Counted from the stretch's first letter, positions 43,822 to 53,838 are shown. The stretch: 64,000 bases of DNA from an uncultured Bacteroidales bacterium (GCA_944323245.1 CALURT010000009.1:35703-99702); one strand, 5' to 3'. The notes: generated by a model not told the origin, from the letters alone. A program made the numbers and translations.

Positions 43822-45363
43822 ATGGAAATCTTGTATTATATCATTGCTGCGGTGGCTGGAGCCGTAATTGCTCTGTCGGCATACATTGTCATCCGCAAAT
43901 ACACCTTGAACGGCAAGAAGGACGAAATCATCCGAAAGGCCGAAATAGAGGGGGAAAACATAAAGAAGGAGAAAATCTTCCAGGCAAAAGAAAAATTCCT
44001 GCAGCTCAAGGGAGAACACGAGCAATACATCAATGACAGGAACAAACAGCTTCAGGAAGCCGAGACCAAACTCAGGCAGAAGGAGAATTACGTGAACCAA
44101 CAGAGTTCGGAACTCGGAAGAAAGCAGAAAGAGGCTGATGCCATCAGGGAAAATCTCAAGAATCAGGTGGAAATCGCCACCAAGAAATCGGAAGAATACG
44201 AGAAACTGAGGAACGAGGCCATAAGGCAGATTGAAAGCATTGCCGGCATGTCGGCTGCAGAAGCCAAGAACCAGCTTATGGAAAACATGAAGGCTGAAGC
44301 CCGCAGTCAGGCACAGTCGTACATAAACGACGTGATGGACGAAGCAAGACTCACGGCAAGCAAGGAAGCCAAACGTATTGTAATCAATACGATACAGCGT
44401 ACCGCATCCGAGACTGCCATAGAAAACGCCGTCACCGTATTCAATATTGAAAGCGATGAAATCAAGGGTCGTATCATAGGACGTGAAGGAAGGAATATCC
44501 GTGCCCTTGAAGCGGCTACCGGCGTGGAAATAGTGGTCGACGATACTCCTGAGGCCATTCTGCTGTCTGCATTCGACCCGGTGAGAAGAGAGGTCGCAAG
44601 GCTTGCCCTTCACCAGCTCGTGGTGGACGGCCGCATACACCCTGCCCGCATCGAGGAAGTGGTGGCAAAGGTGCAGAAACAGCTTGAAGACGAAATCATG
44701 GAAACCGGAAAGAGGACTTGCATCGACCTCGGCATCCATGGACTGCATATAGAACTCGTGAAACTTATCGGAAGGATGAAATACCGTTCTTCCTATGGCC
44801 AGAACCTTCTCCAGCACTCCCGCGAAGTAGCCAATATCTGTGCTACAATGGCTTCCGAGCTCGGACTCAATCCGAAACTTGCCAAAAGGGCCGGTCTTCT
44901 CCACGACATAGGAAAGGTGTCCGACGAGGACCCTGAACTTCCGCACGCAATTCTCGGAATGAGACTGGCTGAGAAATACAAGGAAAAACCGGAAGTATGC
45001 AATGCCATCGGAGCGCACCACGAAGAAGTCGAAATGACTTCGATCATCTCTCCTCTCGTAATGGTGGGAGACGCCATTTCCGGTGCCCGTCCGGGTGCAA
45101 GGCGTGAAGTGATAGAGTCTTACATCAAGAGACTCAAGGACATGGAAGATATCGCCAAGTCCTATTCAGGTGTCACCAAGACATACGCCATTCAGGCAGG
45201 ACGCGAATTGAGGGTAATCGTGGGGGCCGACCAGGTTTCCGACAAGGATGCCGAAAATCTTTCGGGTGAAATCGCAAGGAAGATTCAGGAAGAGATGGTA
45301 TATCCGGGACAGGTGAAAATCACCGTAATCCGGGAAACGAGGTCTGTGGCCTTTGCGAAATAG
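43822..45363 (+). CDS. rny: Ribonuclease Y
   Basis: Membrane-anchored endoribonuclease that starts mRNA decay. 513 residues: N-terminal membrane helix (about 2-23), long charged coiled coil (about 25-190), KH domain with [20 protein letters not shown] (about 210-235) and HD domain (about 325-430) with [16 protein letters not shown] and LLHDIGK, then a C-terminal domain. The layout is complete. It has a 76-bp AT-rich leader after a strong terminator, so it should have its own promoter, although I see no clean TAnnTTTG. Confidence 0.95.
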   Translation: MEILYYIIAAVAGAVIALSAYIVIRKYTLNGKKDEIIRKAEIEGENIKKEKIFQAKEKFLQLKGEHEQYINDRNKQLQEAETKLRQKENYVNQQSSELGRKQKEADAIRENLKNQVEIATKKSEEYEKLRNEAIRQIESIAGMSAAEAKNQLMENMKAEARSQAQSYINDVMDEARLTASKEAKRIVINTIQRTASETAIENAVTVFNIESDEIKGRIIGREGRNIRALEAATGVEIVVDDTPEAILLSAFDPVRREVARLALHQLVVDGRIHPARIEEVVAKVQKQLEDEIMETGKRTCIDLGIHGLHIELVKLIGRMKYRSSYGQNLLQHSREVANICATMASELGLNPKLAKRAGLLHDIGKVSDEDPELPHAILGMRLAEKYKEKPEVCNAIGAHHEEVEMTSIISPLVMVGDAISGARPGARREVIESYIKRLKDMEDIAKSYSGVTKTYAIQAGRELRVIVGADQVSDKDAENLSGEIARKIQEEMVYPGQVKITVIRETRSVAFAK

Positions 45364-45395
45364 ACCGTCCCTGAACAGCTGCAAACAATCATAAA

Positions 45396-47363
45396 ATGAT
45401 AAGAAGAATATTTTCAATACTGTGTGCGGCGGTCATCGCCCTGTCCGTGTACGGTCAGGGGATGAGCGTCGCTCCGGACAGGACCATAGAGTGGACTGTT
45501 TCCACGGAACGCACTGACGACGGGAACGCAAGACTTGTCTTCAAGGGTAAGATTCTTGACGGATGGCATGTCTATGACCTTGAAAACAAATACAATCCGA
45601 CATCGGTGGAAATCGTGTCGGCAGTGGGTGCAACAGCCAATGGGACTCCGTATGAAATATCCGTAAGCACGGACTATTTCGGAGACCCTGTCTTTTTCGG
45701 AGAAATCGTCTTGGGACAGGACTTCACTCTCACGGGAGAAAACCCGGTCGTGGAAGGCACGGTCACATGGACCTGCTGCTCTGAAACGATATGCGCACAG
45801 CCTGAATATTTCGACTTCAAGGTAACGCTTCCTTCCGATGAATCAGTATCCGCCGCAGCCGGCGCAAGCCAGGCATCCTCATCCGCTTCCGGAGAGGAAG
45901 GAGGGAAAGGCGGAGTGGACTGGGGGCTGATATTGGAGGCTATCCTTTGGGGATTTGCAGCCCTGCTTACTCCTTGCGTCTTTCCTATGGTCCCGATGAC
46001 GGTATCTTTCTTCCTCAAAGGGTCGTCAAGCCCTGCGGCCGGAAGATTCAAGGCATTCATGTACGGACTTTTCATAATCCTGCTCTACACCGTGCCGATT
46101 TCGCTCATTATCCTGATTACAAGGATGATAGGAGGAGATACGGTCACGGCTGACATTTTCAACTGGCTTGCCACTCACTGGATACCGAACATCATTTTCT
46201 TCGTGGTATTCATGATATTCGCCGCATCGTTCCTCGGGGCGTTCGAAATCGTATTGCCGTCGTCACTTGCCAACAAATCCAACAAGGGTGCAGGCAAGGG
46301 CGGTCTGTTGGGAATTTTCTTCATGGCCCTGACATTGGTGCTCGTGTCATTTTCGTGCACGGGACCTATTGTCGGTACGGTGCTTATCAAGTCTACGGAA
46401 GGAGAGTTCTGGACACCGATGGTGACGATGCTGGCATTCTCGTTGGCCTTTGCCCTCCCGTTCACATTGCTCGCCCTCTTCCCTTCCCTGCTGAACAAAA
46501 TGAAAAGCGGAAGCTGGATGAATACCGTCAAGGTAATCCTCGGCTTCGTGGAAATAGCCCTCGGCTTCAAGTTCCTCAGCGTCGCCGACCAGACTTACCA
46601 TTGGGGACTTTTGGACAGGGAAATCTATCTTGCAATATGGATAACCGTATTCTCGCTGCTCGGATTGTACCTGCTTGGCAAACTCAGATTCGCACATGAC
46701 GCGCCTGTCGACCATGTCAGCGTACCGAGATTGGCAGGAGCCATAGCGGTATTCGCATTTGTCGTCTACATGATTCCGGGACTTTTCGGAGCGCCGCTGA
46801 AAGCCCTTTCCGGCTATCTGCCGCCTATGACGTCCCAGGATTTCGTACTTGGAAGCACTCCTGCGGCAAATACGGAGATACAGCAGGAATCGGAATACGG
46901 GCTGCATCTGCCTCTCGGACTTACCGGATATTTCGACCTTGAGGAAGGACTTGCAGCCGCCAAGGAAGCCGGGAAACCGGTATTCGTGGACATTACAGGC
47001 CACGGATGCGTAAACTGCCGTGAAATGGAATCCCGCGTCTGGAGCGACCCGCAGGTTCTCGATATTCTCCGCAATGATTATGTCATCGTAGCTCTGTACA
47101 CTGATGACAAGGGCAGACTGAAAGAAGAAGACTGGGTCACGACGGTAGACGGGAAAGTCCTCAAGCACATCGGCAGGGCCAATTCCTATATAGCAAGGAC
47201 AAGGTTCGGAGTGAATGCCCAGCCGAACTACATACTGCTTTCCCCGGACGGAGAAATGCTTGCTCCGGTCAGAGGGTACGATCTGAGTATCCCGGGCTTT
47301 GTGGAATTTCTGAATTCAGGACTCGGAAAAATGGCGGATCAGTCTCCGAAAACAGCGGATTAG
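45396..47363 (+). CDS. dsbD: Thiol:disulfide interchange protein DsbD
   Basis: Transfers reducing power from cytoplasmic thioredoxin to the periplasm. 655 residues: signal peptide (about 1-20), N-terminal DsbD-alpha domain (about 25-145) with CCSETIC, a Ser/Gly/Ala linker, eight membrane segments (about 175-470) starting LLTPCVFPMVPMTVSFFLKG, and a C-terminal thioredoxin-like domain with GHGCVNCREM. The Cys pairs of all three domains are present. It follows rny by 32 bp, so read-through is possible. The stop overlaps the convergent nucleotidase gene by 4 bp. Confidence 0.93.
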   Translation: MIRRIFSILCAAVIALSVYGQGMSVAPDRTIEWTVSTERTDDGNARLVFKGKILDGWHVYDLENKYNPTSVEIVSAVGATANGTPYEISVSTDYFGDPVFFGEIVLGQDFTLTGENPVVEGTVTWTCCSETICAQPEYFDFKVTLPSDESVSAAAGASQASSSASGEEGGKGGVDWGLILEAILWGFAALLTPCVFPMVPMTVSFFLKGSSSPAAGRFKAFMYGLFIILLYTVPISLIILITRMIGGDTVTADIFNWLATHWIPNIIFFVVFMIFAASFLGAFEIVLPSSLANKSNKGAGKGGLLGIFFMALTLVLVSFSCTGPIVGTVLIKSTEGEFWTPMVTMLAFSLAFALPFTLLALFPSLLNKMKSGSWMNTVKVILGFVEIALGFKFLSVADQTYHWGLLDREIYLAIWITVFSLLGLYLLGKLRFAHDAPVDHVSVPRLAGAIAVFAFVVYMIPGLFGAPLKALSGYLPPMTSQDFVLGSTPAANTEIQQESEYGLHLPLGLTGYFDLEEGLAAAKEAGKPVFVDITGHGCVNCREMESRVWSDPQVLDILRNDYVIVALYTDDKGRLKEEDWVTTVDGKVLKHIGRANSYIARTRFGVNAQPNYILLSPDGEMLAPVRGYDLSIPGFVEFLNSGLGKMADQSPKTAD

Positions 47364-49102
47364 TCCCCGAAAACAAGGGACATGTCCGCTTCCATCATTT
47401 CACAGGCCCGTTTTTCAGGAATGAAACACCAGTGGCCGATAACCGACGGCTCGTTGATGAGGCCGTCCGTCAGAGTGCCGTGTTCCCTGATATAATCATA
47501 AATCATGCTCCTGATGTCGGGATGACGGGCGACCACCCTTTCATTCAGAGCGTCAGAGTCTATTCCGGCCCCGTATTTCATGAGGCCTCCCCCTCCGCTG
47601 GCGCGGTACGAAGTCATGGCCACTTCATAAATTCCGTCACAGGCAAAACTTTCTCCTGAAGCAAGCGAAGTGATATGGACCCTCTCCCCTGCAGGTTTCG
47701 TGATGTCCACAGTGTACACGAGACCTGCGGCCGAGTCGAAATTATATGCCCTGTTGACAAAAGACCACTGCACGGAACCCGTCCTCGGATCCGGGGCGTT
47801 CTCGATTTTCAGCAGATGCTCTCTCTTGCGTCCTCCGGATGAAACCGTGTTTATCCATCTGTCATAGGACAGTTCAAGATAATCCTTGATTTCCTTTCCG
47901 CTCATGCGTACCGTAAAAAGCTGGTTTTCGAAAGGATATATCGTAAACAGATCATTGTAGACAAGCCGCCCCGGCTCAATGTGCCCGTCGAAATCGAGAG
48001 GTGCGGCAAAAGACACCTGAGCACCGGAACATTGCAGGTTTATCGTATGCAGGAAATTGATGTAATTGCTCATCCCCATATACGAAAGACGGGTTACGAG
48101 AGGCACTTCAAGTTCGCCTACAGGCTTTACTGTAAAGGCTTTTACCGCCTCATACTGAGGACGGAAACGTTCCCTCATCACGGTGTCAGTCTTTTCCTTG
48201 TCCACCGGAATCAGGCTTGCAGACAGGGCCTTGGAAACGACTTTCCCGTCTTTTGTCTCAATATCGATACGTCCGAAACCGATATTCCGGCAATGACTCC
48301 CGGAATTTATCATACAGATACTGTCCGTCTCGAAAACAGCCGGTCTGTGATCGTGAGCGCATACTAAGAAATCCACGCCTTCGAGTGTCCTGAACAGGTC
48401 AAGTCCTTCGTTTTCAATGGAATTCCCGTTTCCTTCACCAGTTCCCGAATGCACGGCCACTATCACGACATGCGGCTTTTCCTTTTCTATCACACGATCC
48501 ACAGTCTCCTGCGCCATCGGGAGAATCCTTTCGAATTCCATTCCGCTCCACAACTCCGGCGAAAGCCAGTTCTTGATGTTGGCGTTCGTAAAGCCTATGA
48601 CGGCTATCCTGACTCCATGCCTTCTGATTACGGCATATTCGTCGAAGTAAGCCTTTCCGTTGTCCGTACGCAAGGCGTTTGCTGCAAGCATCGGGGCTTT
48701 CAATTGCTTTCTCAGCCTGTCATAGACCGGATGGCCGGTTTCGATGTCATGATTTCCAAGCACATGGGCATCATAACACATGTAATTGGCCATTTCCGCA
48801 TAAAGATGAGGCGAGAGCGTATCCACGAAATTGAAATAATACGACGCATTGTCACCCTGAACGCAGTCGCCGGCATCCACAAGGACCACGTTTTCATCCC
48901 CGCATGCCGTCCTGATGCTGTCAACGACACGTGAGACTGCAAGGAGAGAGCCTTTGGTATCCGTACCCACATAAAGCGAGTCGAAATACCGACCGTGGAC
49001 ATCATTCGTCGTACATAAATAAAATGTGTGCATCCCGTCTTTCGGCCCGCACGAAACCGCAAGCGAAAGAATCAGGACGGAAAGGAAAAACCTGCATTTC
49101 AT
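47360..49102 (-). CDS. 5'-nucleotidase/UshA-like metallophosphatase lipoprotein
   Basis: 580 residues with a lipobox (LAVSC, Cys18) after a short signal peptide, so membrane-anchored and exported. Seen: calcineurin-type metallophosphatase domain with TTNDVHGRY, VDAGDCVQGDN, GNHDIE and AVHSG, and a C-terminal 5'-nucleotidase domain with PFENQLFTVRMSGKEIKDYLEL. It likely dephosphorylates nucleotides in the periplasm. It starts 2 bp after an outer membrane protein gene of unknown function, with which it is probably co-transcribed. Confidence 0.9.
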   Translation of the reverse strand: MKCRFFLSVLILSLAVSCGPKDGMHTFYLCTTNDVHGRYFDSLYVGTDTKGSLLAVSRVVDSIRTACGDENVVLVDAGDCVQGDNASYYFNFVDTLSPHLYAEMANYMCYDAHVLGNHDIETGHPVYDRLRKQLKAPMLAANALRTDNGKAYFDEYAVIRRHGVRIAVIGFTNANIKNWLSPELWSGMEFERILPMAQETVDRVIEKEKPHVVIVAVHSGTGEGNGNSIENEGLDLFRTLEGVDFLVCAHDHRPAVFETDSICMINSGSHCRNIGFGRIDIETKDGKVVSKALSASLIPVDKEKTDTVMRERFRPQYEAVKAFTVKPVGELEVPLVTRLSYMGMSNYINFLHTINLQCSGAQVSFAAPLDFDGHIEPGRLVYNDLFTIYPFENQLFTVRMSGKEIKDYLELSYDRWINTVSSGGRKREHLLKIENAPDPRTGSVQWSFVNRAYNFDSAAGLVYTVDITKPAGERVHITSLASGESFACDGIYEVAMTSYRASGGGGLMKYGAGIDSDALNERVVARHPDIRSMIYDYIREHGTLTDGLINEPSVIGHWCFIPEKRACEMMEADMSLVFGD

Positions 49103-49104
49103 GA

Positions 49105-50214
49105 TTATCTTCTTCTTTTAAAGGTCCTGTCATTCAAGTCAACATTGATGGAAACAATCTGCTGCCATCCGGAAAAACCTTCGTTGAAATGGCAGACAGC
49201 CGCCACCTTGAGTTGCACGAAACGTGCTATATACGGGGCATAAAAGACTTCCAATCTGTCATAAAACGCCTCTTTTAACGTCCCGACGGTACGGTAAAAG
49301 GTATCCCCGAAATAAAGGCTGTTCCCGTATTTGACACCTGCGGCATCAGTGCTGTCATAATACGGCATCATGCCGGCCCCGTAAAACAGCCTGTTCTCGA
49401 TGCCGACGTTCCAGTTACGTATGGAAAAGACGAACTCCCCTCCTCCTGGGAAAACATATTTGCCGACATTCCTCCTGTCGTTCTGCATAGACTGCAGATA
49501 ACCCAATGAAAAGGAAAGTCGCTGCAATCCCGTGAGTCTCCCGAGCTCGAATGCCGCATAAGGATTCACAAGAATGTTGTCCACCACACCTGTCACGTTT
49601 TCCGAACCGGCATAATGGTACATGTAAGCGGAAAGGCCGAGTCTGAAGAATTTCGTCAGATAACCGTATCCGCTGCCGAATATCATGAACCTTTCCCTCC
49701 TGTTTTCGCCGTATTTGCCCATCCAGTCGCAGCCTATTTCATAAAAGGAGCGGGGCCGCCGGAATGTAAGAAGCAGGCCTTCGAGACTGCTGTCATAGAA
49801 TTTCAGTGAATCGGAAAAGAATGCCGTGGAATATTCGCCCTGCATCATCCTCCTCGGGAAAATCCCTGCTGTCATGGTCATGTCCGTCTTCCGGAAGCGT
49901 CTGTCCCACTTGTAATACAGGAGCATCCCAGCCTTTATATCGGGAGAGCCGAAATCCTTCAGCACATCGGCCCCGGCCATCAACGCATGCGAAGAACGGC
50001 CGTTCCGGGATGAAATCCCCAATCCGACGACAGGCGACACCCTTGCACCGAAGATCGTCATTGACTTTGAATACGGACTTGCATCATACTCCCTGTTGTC
50101 GAATCTGAATTCAAAATCGGCATCATACACAAAGTGCGGGCGTTGGGCCATACACAGGGTCACCGCAAATGACATGACAATCAATGCCGTAAGATATTTA
50201 TACCAGTTCTCCAT
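49105..50214 (-). CDS. Outer membrane beta-barrel protein of unknown function
   Basis: 369 residues: signal peptide (about 1-23, ending CMA), then a protein rich in alternating aromatic/Gly strands (FEFRFDNREYDAS, GMLLYYKWDRRF, FRLGLSAYMYHYAG) ending KVAAVCHFNEGFSGWQQIVSINVDLN. I recognise no named family. It is transcribed from a clear promoter, followed after 2 bp by a nucleotidase lipoprotein, so a role in uptake or processing of a phosphorylated compound is possible but speculative. Confidence 0.7.
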   Translation of the reverse strand: MENWYKYLTALIVMSFAVTLCMAQRPHFVYDADFEFRFDNREYDASPYSKSMTIFGARVSPVVGLGISSRNGRSSHALMAGADVLKDFGSPDIKAGMLLYYKWDRRFRKTDMTMTAGIFPRRMMQGEYSTAFFSDSLKFYDSSLEGLLLTFRRPRSFYEIGCDWMGKYGENRRERFMIFGSGYGYLTKFFRLGLSAYMYHYAGSENVTGVVDNILVNPYAAFELGRLTGLQRLSFSLGYLQSMQNDRRNVGKYVFPGGGEFVFSIRNWNVGIENRLFYGAGMMPYYDSTDAAGVKYGNSLYFGDTFYRTVGTLKEAFYDRLEVFYAPYIARFVQLKVAAVCHFNEGFSGWQQIVSINVDLNDRTFKRRR

Positions 50215-50230
50215 AGCCGAAACGATCCCT

Positions 50231-50262
50231 CAAATTTAACATTTTACGGCGGAAACGGCAAA
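50231..50262 (-). promoter_or_regulatory. Promoter for the outer membrane protein/nucleotidase operon
   Basis: On the minus strand TTTG (50259-50262), 20 nt, TAAATTTG (50231-50238): an exact match at both elements. The leader would be only about 10 nt. Confidence 0.65.
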
Positions 50263-50279
50263 TAACCGGGGTTTTTCTT

Positions 50280-50287
50280 TAGATTTG
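50280..50287 (+). promoter_or_regulatory. -7 element for the GSCFA gene
   Basis: TAGATTTG, exact TAnnTTTG, 26 nt before the start codon. No -33 match is seen at 19-20 nt, so this is a weak or activated promoter. Confidence 0.4.
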
Positions 50288-50313
50288 CACCGGACAACCA
50301 TAATTTTTCGGAA

Positions 50314-51231
50314 ATGTTGAAATTGCAGACGCCGGTAGAAACAGGGAAAAGCAAGGTGAAAGTCTCCGTAGATGACAGGATACTCGTCCTCGGTAGCTGC
50401 TTTGCGGACAACACAGGTAAAAAAATGACCGATTTGGGTCTGAAAGCGTGCGTGAATCCTTTCGGGACATTGTACAATCCGCTGTCGATACTCTCGTCGC
50501 TGAAAAGACTGCTTTCGGGAGAGCCTTTCAATGCTTCGGACTGCAGGATGATGGGCAGCGGTGCAGGACTCGTATGCTCTTTCCACCACCACACCTCATT
50601 TGCAAGGAAAACAGAAGAGGAATTTCTCGAAAATGCCAATTCGGCCCTGAAATCGGCCTCCATTTTCTTCAGAGAATGCGACAAGGTGCTCATCACGTTC
50701 GGCACAAGCAGATGTTACAGGCACATAGCCGATGACATGATCGTGTCGAACTGTCTGAAACGGGATGCAAGGGAATTTGCCGTCGAAAGGATGACCGTAG
50801 AGGCCGTTACGGACGCCATGGAGGAAATCCATAGCATTTGCGCTGCCTCGGGAAAGGAAATGATATTCACCGTCAGCCCGATAAGGCACATGAAGGACGG
50901 GGCCCACGGAAACTCTCTCAACAAGGCTGCCCTTCTGCTTGCCGCGGACATGATTTGTTCCGAATACGCCGACTGCGAATATTTTCCGGCGTTTGAAATC
51001 ATGATGGACGAACTCAGGGACTACAGATTCTATGCGGAAGACATGGTTCATCCGTCATCCCAGGCCGTAAACTACATCTGGGAAAGATTCAATGAGTTCG
51101 CCGGAATGGAAAAAGACCGCCTGATGGAACTTGAAAAAACCTTCAGGCGGTCTCATCACAGACCTAATATTAACGTCAGTTCGACGAATTCATGTTGCTC
51201 TGCAATAAGGAATTCGTCGAACCGTCGTTAA
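50314..51231 (+). CDS. GSCFA-domain protein
   Basis: 305 residues. Seen: the name-giving motif LGSCFADNTGKKM (about residues 27-39), a fold of the SGNH-hydrolase type with ITFGTS and a C-terminal DMVHPSSQAVNYIWERF that carries the catalytic Asp/His. The family is found mainly in Bacteroidota and Proteobacteria and is uncharacterised; SGNH relatives hydrolyse acyl esters. The last 20 codons run through a 62-bp inverted repeat, so this C-terminus (INVSSTNSCCSAIRNSSNRR) looks like read-through of non-coding sequence, and a slightly shorter ancestral protein is possible. Confidence 0.8.
   Translation: MLKLQTPVETGKSKVKVSVDDRILVLGSCFADNTGKKMTDLGLKACVNPFGTLYNPLSILSSLKRLLSGEPFNASDCRMMGSGAGLVCSFHHHTSFARKTEEEFLENANSALKSASIFFRECDKVLITFGTSRCYRHIADDMIVSNCLKRDAREFAVERMTVEAVTDAMEEIHSICAASGKEMIFTVSPIRHMKDGAHGNSLNKAALLLAADMICSEYADCEYFPAFEIMMDELRDYRFYAEDMVHPSSQAVNYIWERFNEFAGMEKDRLMELEKTFRRSHHRPNINVSSTNSCCSAIRNSSNRR
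51170..51231. repeat. 22-bp inverted repeat overlapping the end of the GSCFA gene
   Basis: Left arm 51170-51191 and right arm 51210-51231 pair over 22 bp with only two mismatches (TTAACG and GTTCGACGAATTC blocks exact), around an 18-nt loop. The stop codon is the last triplet of the right arm. No T run follows; two further hairpins do (51278-51299 and 51309-51326). Confidence 0.75.
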
Positions 51232-51348
51232 TGATTTCCCCGAAATCCCTTTATTTCCACGTGTCACCCCTCCTGAATCCTCCCCTGCGTATGGGAGGAC
51301 TTGCTGCCGGATTCGTTTACGAATCCTCGTATAAGAGGTTGGCCTCCA
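51232..51348. other. Convergent intergenic region with two further hairpins
   Basis: No gene. TCCTCCC (51278-51284) pairs with GGGAGGA (51293-51299) and GGATTCG (51309-51315) with CGAATCC (51320-51326). Neither has a T run, so they may act as 3'-end stabilisers or Rho-dependent end points for the two converging genes. Confidence 0.5.
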
Positions 51349-52071
51349 TTAGAAATTAATTCCCAATGCTACATAGAACTGGCTTCTGTTCAGGGAAGAA
51401 GTCTGGGCGGCGTCTCCCTTGAGCCTGTTGAGAAGACCGTAATCATATCCCGCCTTGACAGTGAGGAACTTGAAGAGATCTATGCCGACTCCGCCTCCTA
51501 TCATCACGTCGAATCTCGACATTACAGAACTCGGTAATTGACCGCTGAGACTGCCTTCGCTGCCCTCAGGAAGTCCTTCAGTCTTGATTTTTCCGGAGTA
51601 CATGTCGTACTTGGCATTCACTTCAAGCTGCTGCCCCAATACCTCTCCCGACATGGCGACCTTGGTCTGGGAGGCAAGGCCAACGGAAAATGTAGGACCG
51701 ACGAAAACATGGATTTTCAGAATCGGCAGGATGCCGAAGGTGTATTTGATGTCGATTGGAATGTTCAGATTGTGCTCTGTCTGCGATGCCGTCAGCCTGA
51801 ACCCGGCTTCTTCTTCGGAATCGGAATATTTTCCGTATGAATAGTAAAGCCCCGGCTGTACGGACAGTCCGGCTACGATTTTCCAGTCGTTGTTTACTCC
51901 GACATAAAAGCCCTGGAGAGGATCCGATTTCTCCACACTCTCCACACCGTCAGTCTTGGTGGTGTACATGGTATTGAGATATCCTCCTTCAATGCCGCTC
52001 TTTGCGAACAGTCCCGTAGCCATAAGCAGAAACGATGCTGCCGTGACCAAGATTTTGTAACTCGTTTTCAT
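51349..52071 (-). CDS. Outer membrane beta-barrel protein (OmpA/porin-like)
   Basis: 240 residues from the ATG at 52071: signal peptide (about 1-23, ending GLFA), then an eight-strand-type barrel (GFYVGVNNDWKIVAGLSVQPGLYYSYG ... VGPTFSVGL ... GGGVGIDLFKFLTVKAGYDYGLLNRL) ending in SQFYVALGINF, the usual C-terminal aromatic. An upstream in-frame ATG adds 30 residues without a signal peptide and is rejected. A TAAATTTG -7 match (52101-52108, minus) with TTTG 16 nt upstream may drive it. The function is unknown. Confidence 0.78.
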   Translation of the reverse strand: MKTSYKILVTAASFLLMATGLFAKSGIEGGYLNTMYTTKTDGVESVEKSDPLQGFYVGVNNDWKIVAGLSVQPGLYYSYGKYSDSEEEAGFRLTASQTEHNLNIPIDIKYTFGILPILKIHVFVGPTFSVGLASQTKVAMSGEVLGQQLEVNAKYDMYSGKIKTEGLPEGSEGSLSGQLPSSVMSRFDVMIGGGVGIDLFKFLTVKAGYDYGLLNRLKGDAAQTSSLNRSQFYVALGINF

Positions 52072-52168
52072 GACTTTATAATTAAATAAACAGTTGCTGT
52101 CAAATTTACACTTTTTTATTGATGCAAAAAAATATCCGATTGTGACATAATGGATTTTCAAAAAAAAT

Positions 52169-52218
52169 TTTGGATATAAGAAATATTCTTCATTACTTTG
52201 TAGTGTATTACTTCACTA
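52169..52218 (+). promoter_or_regulatory. Promoter and overlapping palindromic operator of the ABC transporter/GntR operon
   Basis: TTTG (52169-52172), 20 nt, TTACTTTG (52193-52200; one mismatch). The predicted start near 52207 falls inside an inverted repeat TAGTG (52201-52205) / CACTA (52214-52218). A repressor bound there would block transcription; the third gene of the operon encodes a GntR-type regulator. Confidence 0.55.
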
Positions 52219-52241
52219 ACACACAAAAACATTATAATTTT

Positions 52242-53069
52242 ATGATCAGAATCGACAGAATATCATTCAGTTATGGAAAGAATCCCGTTCTGAAGGACAT
52301 TTCCATGAATCTCGAGAATGGTAAAATCTACGGTCTTCTTGGAGAAAACGGTGTCGGAAAAACGACATTGCTCACTCTGCTGTGCGGATTGAAACGCGCG
52401 GATGCCGGTTCGATAGACATCGACGGCTACGATCCTTTCAAGCGCTGCCCGAGCCTGCTTGCCATGCAATTCTTCCTGAGCGACGAGGTTGCAGCCTCGC
52501 CCATGAAAGCCATCGACTATGCAAGGGAAAACGGGAAATTCAGAAAGGATTTCGACATGGGAAAGTTCAGGGAACTAATGGAAATCTTTGAAACCGAAAG
52601 CGACCGGAAGATGAACCGGATGTCTTTCGGGCAATTGAAAAAGACACATATTTCATTGGCCCTCGCCTGCAACTGCAGGTATCTTTTCATGGACGAACCC
52701 ACCAACGGACTCGACATCCCATCGAAAGCCCAGTTCAGAAAGGCCATAATGAAATACACGGACGAGGAATCCACCATCCTCATCTCGACGCATCAGGTCA
52801 GAGACCTCGAAAACATCATTGACCCTATCATCATCCTCGACAGACAGGATGTACTGTTGGACGCATCAGTGGCCGAAATCTCGGAAAAACTGTATTTCGA
52901 CTATTCCAACGACCGAATCGACGACGCCCTCTACAGGGAGATGATTCCGGGAGGCAACATACAGGTCTGCCTGAATCCAGACGGAAAGGAAAGCAAGGTG
53001 AATATCGAAGCCCTGTTCAACACCGTCCACAGACATAAGGAACTGATAAAAGGAATTTTCAAAAAATAA
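52242..53069 (+). CDS. ABC transporter ATP-binding protein
   Basis: 275 residues from the ATG at 52242, which is downstream of the predicted promoter; the frame extends up to 52170 but that part overlaps the promoter. Seen: Walker A GENGVGKTT (about residues 35-43), a signature MSFGQLKK (instead of LSGGQ), Walker B YLFMDEPTNGLD and the H-loop STHQ. It powers a membrane transporter with the permease next to it. The set with a YtrA-like regulator resembles multidrug or peptide-sensing exporters, but the substrate is unknown. Confidence 0.9.
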   Translation: MIRIDRISFSYGKNPVLKDISMNLENGKIYGLLGENGVGKTTLLTLLCGLKRADAGSIDIDGYDPFKRCPSLLAMQFFLSDEVAASPMKAIDYARENGKFRKDFDMGKFRELMEIFETESDRKMNRMSFGQLKKTHISLALACNCRYLFMDEPTNGLDIPSKAQFRKAIMKYTDEESTILISTHQVRDLENIIDPIIILDRQDVLLDASVAEISEKLYFDYSNDRIDDALYREMIPGGNIQVCLNPDGKESKVNIEALFNTVHRHKELIKGIFKK

Positions 53070-53075
53070 ACGCTT

Positions 53076-53834
53076 ATGAAGGAGATCTTCAATTTCCGCA
53101 GATTCGGGAAATATCTGTGGACAGATATAAAGACAGGATACATGTCATACGGCATCAGCCTTCTGAGTCTCGGACTTGCAGGGATTGCCGTGAACATCGT
53201 CGTCCTTATTTTCAATACCATGATCGGTGACTACTGTGCATGGGACAGCGGCACGCGTGCCGTTTTGTTCTTCCTGTGCGGCTTCTTCGCCACAGTGATG
53301 ATTCCCGTGAGACGTTACGGCATCATTACCGACAGGCGCAAAGGAGCGGAATTCCTGCTCTGCCCTGCATCCACATTCGAGAAATTCGTCTCGATGATAC
53401 TTGTGTCCGTAATAGTGATTCCTGTATTCTATTCGGTGATATTCCTCGGCATGGATGCGCTGTGGGGAGCTTGCGACAAGACATACGACATGAGTGTCTT
53501 CAAATACATCTTCGGCGATTCGTGGGTAGCGTTGAACATAAACGAAAAGCCGATTCCGTTATTCACGGCGGACGACCTCGCCAACATCATCCTTACCTTC
53601 CTGCTCGGAGGCATGGTATTCAGGAAGAGCAAAATAGGAAAGACATTCCTCGTGATTCTCGGCATCGGCGTCGTCCTTTCCATTGTCACCATAAAGGTAA
53701 TTGGGAGTATGGACTTCGATATCAATACCTTAAGCATTTCCGATCTTGTCCTTGCCGACAATATCAGCGACACCGCCGTCCTCCTGCTTCTTCTGACAGG
53801 TATTTATTTCAGAATGCGTAAAATCCAGCTTTGA
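53076..53834 (+). CDS. ABC-2-type membrane permease
   Basis: 252 residues with six hydrophobic segments (about 24-44, 58-80, 110-135, 168-180, 187-210, 230-248). It is an integral partner for the ATPase 6 bp upstream; no enzyme motif. Likely a half-transporter that dimerises. The N-terminus MKEIFNFRRFGKYLWTDIKT matches related Bacteroidota permeases. Confidence 0.8.
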   Translation: MKEIFNFRRFGKYLWTDIKTGYMSYGISLLSLGLAGIAVNIVVLIFNTMIGDYCAWDSGTRAVLFFLCGFFATVMIPVRRYGIITDRRKGAEFLLCPASTFEKFVSMILVSVIVIPVFYSVIFLGMDALWGACDKTYDMSVFKYIFGDSWVALNINEKPIPLFTADDLANIILTFLLGGMVFRKSKIGKTFLVILGIGVVLSIVTIKVIGSMDFDINTLSISDLVLADNISDTAVLLLLLTGIYFRMRKIQL

Positions 53835-53838
53835 CATT

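Noticed and set aside
43807..45021. 404-codon open frame antisense to rny
   Set aside because: Shadow of a complete RNase Y gene; no domain and no promoter.
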